Source: Paguma larvata
Lineage: Eukaryota; Chordata; Mammalia; Carnivora; Viverridae
Assembly (NCBI GenBank): GCA_030068075.1
Contig: CM057829.1
Location: 82,575,132 to 82,639,131, forward strand
DNA length: 64,000 nt
Direction of reading: 5' to 3'
The translations under genes were made by a program, and so were the position numbers. Shown here piece after piece: positions 1-10,560 of the stretch; position 1 is the stretch's first letter, and the number at the start of each line of letters is the position of its first letter. The notes beneath the pieces were generated by a model. It was given only the letters and a program-made list of their open reading frames with translations, made no database searches and was not told the origin of the DNA.

Positions 1-59
1 AGATTATGACCTGAGCCGAAGTTGGACGCTCAACCGACTGAGCCACCCAGGTGCCCCCC
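1..59 (-). repeat. Carnivore tRNA-derived SINE, cut by window start
   Basis: Only the promoter-box head is inside the window. The minus strand starts GGGGGCACCTGGGTGGCTCA and continues with the GTTGAGCG and GGCTCAGGTCATAATCT-like box region. Confidence 0.9.
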
Positions 60-212
60 CATACATATTTTCATATTAGTTCTTATAAACATTGTACTAT
101 GGACACAACTTCTATCAATAGATGAGACTTTTTTTTCTCTTCACAAATTTGTGAAATTATTAACTATTAAAATCTTTGCAAAACTATTTATTAAAGAATT
201 GATTCTTATCTC

Positions 213-412
213 TTTAAAATTTATTTATTTAATTTGAGAAAGAGAGAGAGTTGAGGGGAGGGCCTGGGAGAGAGGGAGAGAGAGAATCCCAAGCAGGCTC
301 CATGTTGTCAGTGCAGAGCCCAACACGGGACTCTAACTTGAGAACCATGAGATCATGACTTGAGCTAAAATCGAGTCAGACGCTTAACCCACTGAGCCAC
401 TCAGGTGGCCCT
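213..412 (-). repeat. Carnivore SINE (CAN SINE), minus
   Basis: This is a full-length element. It has an A/T-rich tail side at 213-235, a GA-rich tract (reverse of the TC stretch), the AATCCCAAGCAGGCTC block, and ends CACTGAGCCACTCAGGTGGC, the reverse of the tRNA-like head. It is moderately diverged. Confidence 0.9.
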
Positions 413-648
413 AGAATCAATTTTTTTTAATTAAAATGTCTTTCATTACTCTTGATATTCAATGTTTTTTATAGCTATTCATTTTATACATTTACATGAA
501 ATTCCTTACATGAAATTTAATGGACCATCTCTTTTATTCTTTATTCATTTATCTATTTTCTCAATATTGTCTCAAACTTTGGTTTAAATTTTAATAAGTT
601 TATGATACTCTCAACATTTATTTTCATATTTTCTTTTATTTGTTTATT

Positions 649-853
649 TTTTAAGTTTATTTATTTTGAGAGAGAGAGAAAGAGAGTGTACATGTAGGGG
701 AGGCACAGAGAAAGGACAGGGAGAATCCCCAGCAGACTTGGTGATATCAGTGTGGAGCCCAATATAGGGCTCCAATTCACTGATCATGAGATTATGACCT
801 GAGCCAAAATCGAGAATTGGATGCTCAACCTACTGAGGCACTCGGGGAACCTC
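649..853 (-). repeat. Carnivore SINE, minus
   Basis: The element shows TTTATTTATTTTGAGAGAGA, then AATCCCCAGCAGACTTG, then GATTATGACCTGAGCC, and ends at a degraded head (GAGGCACTCGGGGAAC). Divergence is higher than in its neighbours. Confidence 0.85.
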
Positions 854-1289
854 TTTCAGTTTTATATTTTCATGTTGCCAATATATTAGTTGTATCTTCC
901 TTGATTTCTTCAAATGACTTTAAACATAGAAACTTTTAATCATATGTTTGTGGATTTTTTGTCTTATATGGGTTAATATCTTATAATTAAGAACTTTTAA
1001 TTAATCGATAATATATTCTATCTATAATATATTTTGGCATGTTTATAAAGAAAGGATTGTAACTCATATTTTTCTATTACCTGACCATTTGTTCAAGACA
1101 ATTGGTTGATTAATCTAGTCCTCCCTAATTGTTTTCTTTATCATGTATTCCTTTATGCAAACCAATTCTTAGGTAAATTTACAAACAAAAATTATTTATT
1201 TCTGCTTCTTTGTTCATGAATGTCAATTTTTTTAAAAAACTAAAGTAAGATCTCATTAGAGTTTTGATTAAAATAGTATTTCAAGTTTA

Positions 1290-1472
1290 GAGGCACCTGG
1301 GTGGCTCAGTCGGTTAAGCATCTGATTCTTGAATTTGGCTCAGGTCATGATCGAGGGTCAGTGTGGAGCCCTCTTGGGATTTTCTCTCCCTCTCTCTTCC
1401 CCTCCCCCTTCTGTGCACATATGCATGCTCTTTCTCTCTCAAAATAAATAAATAAACGTTTAAAAATTGTTA
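1290..1472 (+). repeat. Carnivore SINE, plus, internally deleted
   Basis: The head GGCACCTGGGTGGCTCAGTC and the tail (TCTCTCTCAAAATAAATAAA) are present. The middle that normally reads GGGCTCTGTGCTGACAGC is shortened. Confidence 0.85.
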
Positions 1473-1479
1473 AAAATAT

Positions 1480-2380
1480 TCTTAAAGGTTTAAATTAGTT
1501 TGGAAACAATTAGAGATTTATATATTTTGTATTCATATCCAGAGATAACTCATGATTTTTAATTTCTTCAAAAATTTTATGGCTTTCAGGAAATTTGTAG
1601 TTTATTTCATATAAATCTCATATATCTCTTTTTTTCTTACTGAGTACCTGATGTTTAGTACTAGTATATACGATTTTTTAATTATGCTTTCAATTATTTA
1701 ATACTTATATACAGGAAAGCTATGTCATTTTGTTTATTTATTTTGTTTCCAGCTACTTTATTGAATTTTCTTGTTAATTTTATAGTGTTTCTCTTCATTC
1801 TTTTGAATTTCCTGGCTAAATAATCATATTATCCATAAAAATAATAATTTTGTTTCTTTCCCTGTATTTTCACTTTTATTTGTTACTATTTTTTAAATTT
1901 TTTAAAGTTTTTATTTTAATTAGAGTTAGTTAACATACAGAGTTATGTTAATTTCAGATGCATGATTTGATTCAACGATTCTATACATCACCCAGTGCTC
2001 ATCAGAGCAGTGCCCTTCTTAATCCCCATCACCTGTTACACTCATCCCCACTCACCTCCTCTCTGGTAACCATCAGTTTGTTATCTATATATAGTTGAGT
2101 CTGTTTCTTGGTTTGTCTCTCTCTTTCTCTCTCTTTCTCTTTTTCCCTTTGCTCATTTGTTTTGTTTCTTAAACTCCACATGTGAATGAAATCATATGGT
2201 ACTTGTCTTTTTCTGACTAAATTCTAACTACTATTTTTGATTAGTTGTATTGGTTAGAACTTCCAAAGGCATTAAAAATTATAACAGTTTTATTGGAGGT
2301 TATTGTTATTGTTTATTGATGTTTTATGTTTATTATGAAGTTAGCCATGCCTTAGCTAACTTTATTTTGTACTTTATTTT
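1480..2380 (-). repeat. Ancient L1 ORF2 relic (antisense), interrupted
   Basis: Stretches such as CAGCTACTTTATTGAATTTT (about 1750) and GGTTAGAACTTCCAAAGGC (about 2253) are the reverse complement of conserved L1 ORF2 sequence. The relic is split by a younger L1 3' fragment at 1894-2228. It is heavily mutated with no coding potential. Confidence 0.5.
1894..2228 (-). repeat. Carnivore L1 3' end fragment, nested insertion
   Basis: The segment contains TACATCACCCAGTGCTCATC and GGTAACCATCAGTTTGTT, both typical of the carnivore L1 3' region in antisense. It is flanked by a 10-base duplication (tactattttt at 1884-1893 and 2229-2238). It is therefore a 5'-truncated retroinsertion inside the older L1. 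Confidence 0.75.
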
Positions 2381-2575
2381 TAAAGCTTATTTATTTATTT
2401 TGAGAGAGAGAAAGCATGCAAGTGGTGGAGGGGCAGAGAGAGAGAGAAACAGAGAATCCCAAGCAGGCCCTGTGCTTGAGCCTGACACAGGGCTTGATCC
2501 TATGAACCATGAGATCATGACCTGAGCCAAAATCAAATGTCATATGCTTAATCAACTGAGCCACCCAGGTACCCC
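2381..2575 (-). repeat. Carnivore SINE, minus
   Basis: The element starts with TTATTTATTTATTTTGAGAG, carries AATCCCAAGCAGGCCCTGTG, and ends CTGAGCCACCCAGGTACCCC (reverse of the SINE head). Confidence 0.92.
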
Positions 2576-4495
2576 TTTTTTTTCATATTTTAAAGTCAGT
2601 AGTAAGATTTACTCAAGATTGCCTCAAATATCAATATTATTCATTTGCTCAGATAGTGATTTTCTAAATATTGTAAGGATAAGAATTACAGCATTTCAAA
2701 ATATCAAATATGTTTGCTGTATTACCATTACCTTCAGAAATTGATTTCTTATTTTTAATCAGGACTATAATATGGTCAGAGAAATCAATTGTTGGATATA
2801 TTCGGTTAACACAAATTTTTCAAGTTCCTCTCTAGTAGGCAAATTTTGAGATCTACTCTGCCTTACAATTCTTATAACATATATTAGAGAATGATAAGAA
2901 CATATCAATATTTGAGTATTTCATGTTTGGTAATTCACTTTACCTCTCTGCATCAGTAGGTCATTAAATATCACATATCTCTTCATTTAAAGTACGTGTG
3001 GGATTTTTAGCTGGCAATCAGTACCTTTGTGAATTTGAGCAAATCAGTTCATTTTCCTCAGTTTTGTTACCTCATTTATTCATAAAGGGTTTAAGACAAG
3101 TTATCTCTACTATCTTTTTCATTCACACGTTCTGTCACTTTATAACAATCACTGTTAGAAATAAGGCATACAAATGTGGAAATCTATATAATAAGAAAAC
3201 TCAAGAATCAATGTAGTATAGTTGAAATATCAGAGGCTTTGGCTTAGATTTGTCTATATCAAAATTTTGGTGCTACTTCACTATCTGTGTGATATTAGGT
3301 AACTTATTTAAATTCTACAAGCCCAAGTTTCATTGGTGTCAGTAAGAAATACTAAAATTCATCTGTAATGGTTGTGATGAGAACTAGGTGACAGTCTTGG
3401 GTCATTTGGGTCTGTATCAGTTAAGTACCAATAGGAAACAGATGTCATACTTGCCCTAGATTAATTCTAGGGTAATTTGTTTGTAGAGATACTAATTATG
3501 AATCTGTAGGTGTGCGGTAACCACAAAGTATATTACAATGATCTAGATCATATCAGCAAAGTGTTACCACACTTAGATCCAGGGGGAATCATGGAGGAAG
3601 AAGTTTTGGGAGACTAGAGGGACACAGTCATGTATAATGGTGGCTTTGAGAGAAGCAATGACCCTAGGTGGAGGGATACAGTCAGCCTAAGACAGAAATA
3701 AACTTCGTTCAGAAAGGTATAAACTTGGTTAACTAATTCAATCAAATTTTGGCTCCAGAATTTCAACTCTAATAGGAACTGTGTTGTTTAGGTTTTTTTC
3801 ATATAAAGAGATACTCAGGGAAGTCTCTTCATACTAGAAGAGGTAGTGAATGAAGGTAGTAACTTTATTTATCCAGAGTGAGTCCATAAACCAAAGGAAG
3901 GCTTTGCACAATTTACAGTATAGTCGGGTAAGATATATAATGAGCATAATGTAAGTTCTGGTATTTCTGAAGTACCCTCACACAAGACTTGTAATGCTTC
4001 TTTAACAACATGATATGGTCCAATATGAGTTCTGATCTCTCCGTCTCAAATTTCTCTTGCCCAAATCTGTCTGACCTCGCTCCTGCATCCTTAATACAAG
4101 ATTCTCAGTCTTTTTCTATTTTTCTTCATCAAGGTATAATCTTTATCACTGGATCTTTATCAATTGATTTCTGCAGAAAGCTGTGCTTCACTTCAATATG
4201 TTCTGGAAACTGCTGTCTGGGAGTAGTTTCCAGCTGCTCTCTGCCCTTCTATTTTGAGAGCCCTGTGTCTACTGGCAGCTGTTTTCTCTTTGTAGAATTA
4301 TTAGTATTTTCTTCTTTACTTTGGTGATGCAAGAGGGGTTTTTAGTTCCTTGTTTTTAAGGCTCCCTTCCTGCTTGGAATCAGAACTGAATCTGCTGTTG
4401 CAAGGAAACATGGATGTCATGACACTTCCTTGGGTAGCAATAGCTCAAGGCACCATTCTTTAATTACTTCATGTCCTACCTGTCAGGAAATTAGC
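2576..4495. other. Intronic DNA, mostly unassigned
   Basis: AT-rich sequence without a recognised gene. About 3225-3400 resembles a degraded MIR on the plus strand (CTATCTGTGTGATATTAGGT). I see nothing else to name. Confidence 0.4.
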
Positions 4496-4499
4496 AGAG

Positions 4500-4760
4500 G
4501 TGGATAGTATGATGAAAAGCGTGCTGAGATAGAAATTTCAACCTTGGGCTATATTTTGTTTAAGTTGTCCACTTTCTAGCTACGCAATTTGGAAAAATCA
4601 CTTAAATTTCTGACCTTCATCTTTCTTTTTTTTTATTTGTAAAAATGAAATAATACACTGTTATACTTACCTCACATGATTGCTATGCAGCTCAAATGAA
4701 TTAATGTACTTGATGTGATTTGCAAACTACAAAGTGGAAGGGATTATTATTATCTGGAAA
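4500..4760 (+). repeat. MIR element
   Basis: The MIR core order is visible: a splice of TCCACTTTCTAGCTACGCAA, then CACTTAAATTTCTGACC, then a poly-T interruption, ATTTGTAAAAATGAAATAAT, and CTTACCTCACATGATTG. This is a mammal-wide tRNA-derived SINE, strongly diverged. Confidence 0.65.
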
Positions 4761-5585
4761 ATGCATATTCTTGAGCCTTTAGACACAGTAACAGTATGTT
4801 ATGTAAATTAGTATTGACTTAGTGTTCATATTTTCCCACCTGGCTAGCCAAATGAAAAAGACATGTATTTCTCATGGAAATCTCAAGGGATATTAACCAA
4901 TCTTCCTTCAGTATATTTAATATAATTCTAAGAATTAATAGGCAACATTTAGAGTAATCACAGATACAAGACTGCACAAATCAAATCATAATCATGTTCA
5001 TTTTACACTAATAAAATTTCCAAGAGTAGAGTACCTTTGCTATTCATGACTTACTTGAATAGTTTTCAGGTCTCCATATAGTTTTTCCTTGAGTTATAAA
5101 ACCTCAAAATTATGATATTAACTTTAAGGATATTGACCTTCATTAAAGGCAATGACTATTATTAATTTATTAATGCTAGAAATACTGTATACTGTTCACA
5201 TGAGTCAGCCTGCTGCATGGCTGTTTGGATTTTTAAATGTTTTATGTGAGTTAAAATTTTATTAGGGGATGTTATTTTCCTTATATTTCTTCTTTCATAA
5301 ACGAAATCATAATAATTGCATTATTATTGCTTAATATTATGTCTTTATTATTAGTAATTAGATTCTGCACTATTTTTCAATGGGCAGCAAAGAGGATTTT
5401 AAGAAGGACGATAAGGATATTAAATCAATACTTCAAAATACTAACATTTCTTCCACTGTTTTAGAATTTTAAAATAATTATCTCACTGTGCTTTCTCTAT
5501 TTCAGTCAGAACACTTAAGTATGTTTGTGATCATTTGAGCATTTCCCCCAATCTTTACAAGTTGTTATTGTTTCATCGCTGCCAT
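4761..5585. other. Intronic DNA, nothing recognised
   Basis: AT-rich unique sequence. No gene or repeat could be named. Confidence 0.4.
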
Positions 5586-5589
5586 CTGC

Positions 5590-6560
5590 CTTTTTAAAGT
5601 ATTTAGTGGCATTTATTTAGTGCTTATCTGATAGCTGATGCCAGATACTATGGGAAGTCAAGAGATGATTTCCCTTTTGGGAATTACCTTTCAATAGAGC
5701 AGATATAAACATATCCCCAAATAGTTAAACAAGACACTTTTATATGGTAATAAATGCTATAATAATAAAACTAGAATATGGGATCGGGAGTGGCTGAGGT
5801 AGATAAGGGAGAGAGAGCTACTTTAAATGGGATGACCAAGAAAGATCTCTTTCAGGAGGTAACATCTGAGCTGAGACCTGAATTATTAGAATGGGCTAAT
5901 GTTTTGAAGGCAAGGACAATTTAAGTAGGATATGAAAAGGCCCCGATAAGAGAATCAGCTTTTCAAAGAAAGTCTGTTTGGTTGGAATGGTTGGTGGTTA
6001 GAAAGGTAGGCAGAGCCCAAATCAAGCAGTGTATTGTAGGTGAAGACAACAGGTTTAGATTTTATTCTAATTGCAATGAGAAGTCAGAGGAGAGATTTCA
6101 TCAAAGGAGTGATTTGATTTATGATTTTGAAAGTTTGCCCTGATTAGCACGTGGAAAATGAGCCATATGAAAGCCAGTGATGGAAACTGGGAAACAGGTT
6201 AGGAGGTTGTTACATTTTTCCAATTGAGAGAAAAAAATAACGAACGAGGTAGTCAATGTTCAATGGAAATGGTCAGATTTGAGATATAAGTAAGTATATC
6301 AACTGGATTTCTCTGGTGGTTTGTGTATGGGAGGTGATGAGAGAGAGGAATCAATTTTACCTTTTATATTTGCAGCGTGTTCATCTAGGTACCGCTGACC
6401 ATGAATGAATAAATCTAAAAGGAGAAGGAGTTTTGGGGTAGGGTACTTGGGGCTAAAGTAGAGTCAAGAGTTTTGTTTTGTACTTGTTAGTTTTGAGATG
6501 CCAGTTGGGTACCCAAATAGAAATGCTGAGGAGCCATTTAGGTATAGTATTCTAGAATAT
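5590..6560 (-). repeat. L2 LINE fragment (antisense)
   Basis: Reverse-complement L2 blocks appear in the right order: GTGGCATTTATTTAGTGCTT, then GGAGGTAACATCTGAGCTGA followed by GACCTGAA, then AGATTTTATTCTAATTGCAA, and AGGAGTGATTTGATTTATGA. It is old, diverged and has no coding potential. Confidence 0.65.
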
Positions 6561-7150
6561 GGGTTATTCTTCTTAATGGAAGAGACCATTAAGTTTAGCC
6601 ATTAATCATTAGGAAGTGATTTAACCTTTTTGAGAAACTATTATATATTAAGATCTTAGGTACAATAATTCAAAAAATCTTCACAATATTGTCCGAATGC
6701 TCATTATTTCTCAAAATCTTAAAGTGAGAAAAGACTATCTCTTACCTAACTTCTGTAGTCATAAAGCAGAAAGATTTAGATTCTGGTATTTCATATTTCC
6801 AATTTCATGCTATTTCCAGTAAAACTAACTGACTTCCAGATATTAGTATTATTGTCATTTATATTCTTACCATCTATTTAACAAAAATTAAAAATATTAA
6901 ATAAAACCCGTTGGGATTTTTTGCATGATCAATCTACTATACAATGATAAAGCTACTCTTGCTACCATTTCCACAAATCAATTAATAGAATATTTTTAAG
7001 TTTCCTTACACATTCTCCAGTTTTGTGTTTCAACACCTATTAGATAACATGGAGACTAATATGGCTTCTTTCATGAAAAATATAGCTAAGTTATGAACAC
7101 TTAAGTTTAAGTTTGAAGGATAGAATATAACATTGAAAGGGAGCATATAA
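6561..7150. other. Intronic DNA, nothing recognised
   Basis: AT-rich sequence with no recognisable gene or repeat. Confidence 0.4.
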
Positions 7151-7162
7151 GGCATTTGTTTT

Positions 7163-7379
7163 GGGGCACCTGTGTGGTTCAGTCAGTTAAGAGTCTGACT
7201 CTTGGTTTTGGCTCAGGTCATGATCTGAGGGTTCATGAGATCAAGCCCCCCATTGGGCTCTGTGATGACAGCACAGAACTTGTTTGGGATTCTCTGTCTC
7301 CCCTCTCTCTCTGCCCTTCCCCCACTCACGCTGTCTCTGTCTCTATCAAAACAAATAAATAAACAAAAAAAAAGAAGAT
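7163..7379 (+). repeat. Carnivore SINE with target-site duplication
   Basis: The element runs from GGGGCACCTGTGTGGTTCAG to an A-rich tail. It is flanked by ggcatttgtttt (7151-7162) and ggcatttatttt (7380-7391), an imperfect target-site duplication. Confidence 0.93.
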
Positions 7380-7439
7380 GGCATTTATTTTTCCCTCCAC
7401 ACATTTAAGAATTTGTTCTAAAAAAAAGAAGAAGAAGAA

Positions 7440-7925
7440 TTTGTTCTGTGGTATTATTCAGCCATGAGATTCAAGGAAATTCTGCCATGTCCGAGAACGT
7501 GGATGGACCTTGAACATTTGCTGAATGAGATGAGTCAGACAGAGAAAGGACTGCATGATATCACTTATATGTGGAATCTAAAAAAACCAAACTCCTTATA
7601 ATAGAAAGTAAAATGGTACTTACCAGGGCCTGGAGTTTAAGGGGTAGGATGGATGTTGTTTAAGAGTACAAACTTGCAAGACCTAGTGCGCCATAAAATG
7701 AACGTAGGCAGCAATATTGTAGTATAATCATTAAACTTGCTGAGAGACTGGATCTGGTGATTCCAGCCACTGGAAAGAAAGGATCATTGTGAGATGTGAG
7801 AGCGATGTCACTTGTCACTGCGATGGCATCATCTTACAATATATATACGTATCCACTAATTTGTTGTTCACTTTAGATTTTCAGAATTCTATACATCAAA
7901 TACATTTTGATTAAAAAAGGAGTTT
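7440..7925 (+). repeat. L1 3' end fragment
   Basis: The fragment opens with GTGGTATTATTCAGCCATGA and continues ATATCACTTATATGTGGAAT and TGGTACTTACCAGGGCCTGG. These are standard markers of the end of L1 ORF2 and the 3' UTR. It is truncated and without coding potential. Confidence 0.8.
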
Positions 7926-8350
7926 ATTCTGTGGTATTTTTAATAAGTAAAGGGAAACAGCTAAAAATTAGGACGTTGGACTACATATTTATAGGTTTTT
8001 CAATCTTCGACATTATTTGCCTAATCATTAGATAGAATTTTTTTTTTAGAATGGGCTTCATCATGGCTAAAATTACAACTTAATTGATTAATGATACATT
8101 TAACACCTATCTTTATTATTAATCTAGAAGCTTCATGTATGAACACAAGGACATTGTTTTGTTTTGGGGTGTGTGTGTGTGTTTCTTATGACACTTTTTC
8201 TTGCACTAGCAGAGTTCTTGACATATTGTAGATTATCAATAAGTACTTACTAAATTAATAAAGTAATAAAATAATTAGATTGATAATGTATACCTTTTAC
8301 TTAGTGACCCATCTTCCATACTTTGTCCTTTAGATAATTAATGCCTTGTG
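7926..8350. other. Intronic DNA with possible L2 tail
   Basis: Mostly unassigned AT-rich sequence. About 8205-8275 resembles an L2 3' tail, and a short TG tract lies at 8169-8182. Confidence 0.35.
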
Positions 8351-8354
8351 CAAG

Positions 8355-9045
8355 GGACTGTCATAGGCCTCCCAAAAGACCTGTCCATTTCCTACTCATA
8401 GATACCTTTGAGTATGAACTGATTTGGAATAATAGTATTTGTAGATCTAATTAAGCTAAGGATCAAGATAAAAGTTATCTGGACTATCCAAGTAGGCGTA
8501 AATCCCAGGACAATTGTCCTTATAAGAAACACACAAGAGGGCGCCTGGGTGGCTCAGTTGGTTAAGCGTCTGACTGTGACTCAGGTCTTGATCTTGCAGT
8601 TTGTGAGTTCTAGCCCTGCTTTGGGCTCAGTGCTGACAGCTCAGAACCTGGAGCCTGCTTCAGATTATGTATCTACCTCTCTCTGTGCCCCTCCCCCACT
8701 CACACTCTGTTTCTCTCTCTCTCTCTCTCAAAAATAAATAAAAATTTGGAAAGAAAAAAAAGAACACGCTGAGACAGACAGAAGGAAAGAAGAGAAGCTT
8801 ATGTGAAGACAGAAGCAGAGATAAGAGGCAGTCATAGGCTGAAGAATGTTTGGAGCCACAAATGTTTGGAGCTTCTTCCAGAAGCTTGAAGAAGAATTGA
8901 TTCTTCCTGAGAGCCTTCTACAGACGTGTTACACTTTGATTTTTTACTTCTGGCCTTCAGAGCTGTGAGTCAATAAATTTCTGTTGTTTAATCCACCCCC
9001 CCCCGGTGTTATTTGTTACAGCACTCTGAGAAAATTATATAGTAG
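8355..9045 (+). repeat. MLT1-like LTR (MaLR), interrupted by a SINE
   Basis: The start (GTCATAGGCCTCCCAAAAGA) and end (CAATAAATTTCTGTTGTTTA, then GTTATTTGTTACAGCA) are typical of MLT1-class MaLR LTRs. A carnivore SINE at 8539-8761 splits it. No internal retroviral sequence is seen, so it is a solitary LTR. The subfamily was not determined. Confidence 0.65.
8539..8761 (+). repeat. Carnivore SINE nested in MLT1-like LTR
   Basis: This is a full element from GGGCGCCTGGGTGGCTCAGT through a TC tract to AAAATAAATAAAAATTTGG and an A-rich tail. Flanks aagaaacac (before) and aagaacac (after) suggest a diverged target-site duplication. Confidence 0.93.
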
Positions 9046-9260
9046 AGTGACCAAGCAGCAGTTCAAGGTAGGAAGGATTTAAGTTCTAAACCTGGCTTCA
9101 TTTTTTTATTGGTTCTGTGATCTTGATCAAGTAATACAGACTAAGGAACATCAATTTCCTCATTTCTAGGAAAGGAGTAACAACACTTAACCTATGATAT
9201 TCCCAAGGGTCAATGAAACAAAGCATAGAAACAGGAAAACAGTATAAAAGTTGTATTTTT
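9046..9260 (+). repeat. MIR-like element
   Basis: It contains TGGTTCTGTGATCTTGATCA, then AATTTCCTCATTTCTAGGAA, matching the MIR order (loss-of-function relic). It is weakly preserved. Confidence 0.5.
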
Positions 9261-9298
9261 ATGTCTCCTTATAGTCTCCTTTCAAATATAAATCTTTT

Positions 9299-9490
9299 TG
9301 GGGTCACCTGAGTGTCTCATTTGGTTAAGCGTCCAACTGTTGGTTTCAGCTCAGGTCATGATCTCATGGTTCATGGGTTCAAGCCCCACATCAGGGATTC
9401 TCTTGCTTGAGATTTTCTTTCCCTCTCTGTTTGCTTCTCCCCAGCTCTCACTCTATCTTTTTCTCTGTCTCAAAATAAGTAAACTTTAAA
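9299..9490 (+). repeat. Carnivore SINE, plus
   Basis: The element reads GGGGTCACCTGAGTGTCTCA through CAGCTCAGGTCATGATCTC to a TCTCAAAATAAGTAAACTTT tail. It is moderately diverged. Confidence 0.9.
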
Positions 9491-9664
9491 TATATATACA
9501 GATATAGCTACATAGATAGATAGATATCTTTGAAAATGTTAGCTTTTCTTCATATGGCATACATTCCAAAGTCTTCATCAAAAATGGTTATTTTCTCATT
9601 GAAAGTTAAATTGACTATTCTGATTATAGAAGTTTTTTCTATTATCAGAATACAAATAAATTAA

Positions 9665-9800
9665 AGTTAAAATACAGAAGAGAAGGAGAGGAAGAAGGGA
9701 GAGGAGGAAGAGAAAGAGGTGAAGAAAGATAAAAGGGGGCAGGAAGAAGACGAGAAAAGGAGAGAAAGAGAAGGAGAGGAAAGGGAGAAAGTTATAGGAG
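9665..9800. repeat. Homopurine GA/GGA tract
   Basis: About 135 bases are almost pure purine on the plus strand (agaaggagaggaagaaggga and similar). It is an interrupted simple repeat, and the opposite strand is all pyrimidine. Confidence 0.85.
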
Positions 9801-9879
9801 GAGAAAGAAGTCTGAAATTTGAGCCAGTGTCATAAACCACATCAGAAAACAAGCACAAATTTTATTATTATTCATAGGA

Positions 9880-10560
9880 TAGAAATTGAAAAAGAAAGTG
9901 AAAGCAACCCAAGCACTAATCAATGGGATAAATGAGGAAATAAATGATATTACATATATATCAGTGTATATATATATATGTGTGTGTATATATATGTATA
10001 TATATGGACACACACATGCGCACGTGCACTCACACACACACACACATATATAATAAAATGTTATTCAGAGCTAAAACAAATTAGTTCAATAGATATGTAC
10101 CAAACTGACTAAATTTCAAAAAAAAATGTTTGGTGAAAATATTCAAGTTGCAGTATGATACAAAAATGTTCAAGCTGCAGAATGATACAAAATGTATGAT
10201 GTAATTTATGTGAAGTGTATAAACACATGGAACAATATAGAATAATGTTGTATCTTTTTTGTGAATACATACACGTGTAATAAAAGAATTATAACATGGA
10301 TAAGGCCAATTAATCCACATTGAGTTCTGGATAGAGGCTACCACTGGGATGGAGATAAGGGCATGAGATCAGCCGATGTGGTAAAAAGCCTTGAGATTAA
10401 ATTATAATGTTTAATTAAGAAGAGAATAGAGGGAGGAAGGAAGGAGGACTATCTGAAGCAAATAGTACAGCAAATTGACAACTTAAATCTAGGTGGTAAG
10501 TACTTGGACTTTTTAAAATAGTTATCATATTGCTGAAATAGTTTATCATAAATACAGCAC
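9880..10560 (+). repeat. Old L1/HAL1-type 3' region with TA/TG microsatellite
   Basis: The phrases GCAACCCAAGCACTAATCAA, AATGTTATTCAGAGCTAAAA and GGCTACCACTGGGATGGAG match the end of old L1-type elements. A TA/TG/CA microsatellite occupies 9951-10053. A 27-base period tandem duplication lies at about 10142-10195. Confidence 0.45.

Noticed and set aside
8539..8761. tRNA gene candidates in the SINE heads
   Set aside because: The A- and B-box-like sequences belong to tRNA-derived SINEs; no copy folds as an intact tRNA by inspection.
9951..10053. Possible CRISPR-like or satellite array
   Set aside because: It is a TA/TG/CA microsatellite without spaced repeats, and the genome is mammalian.
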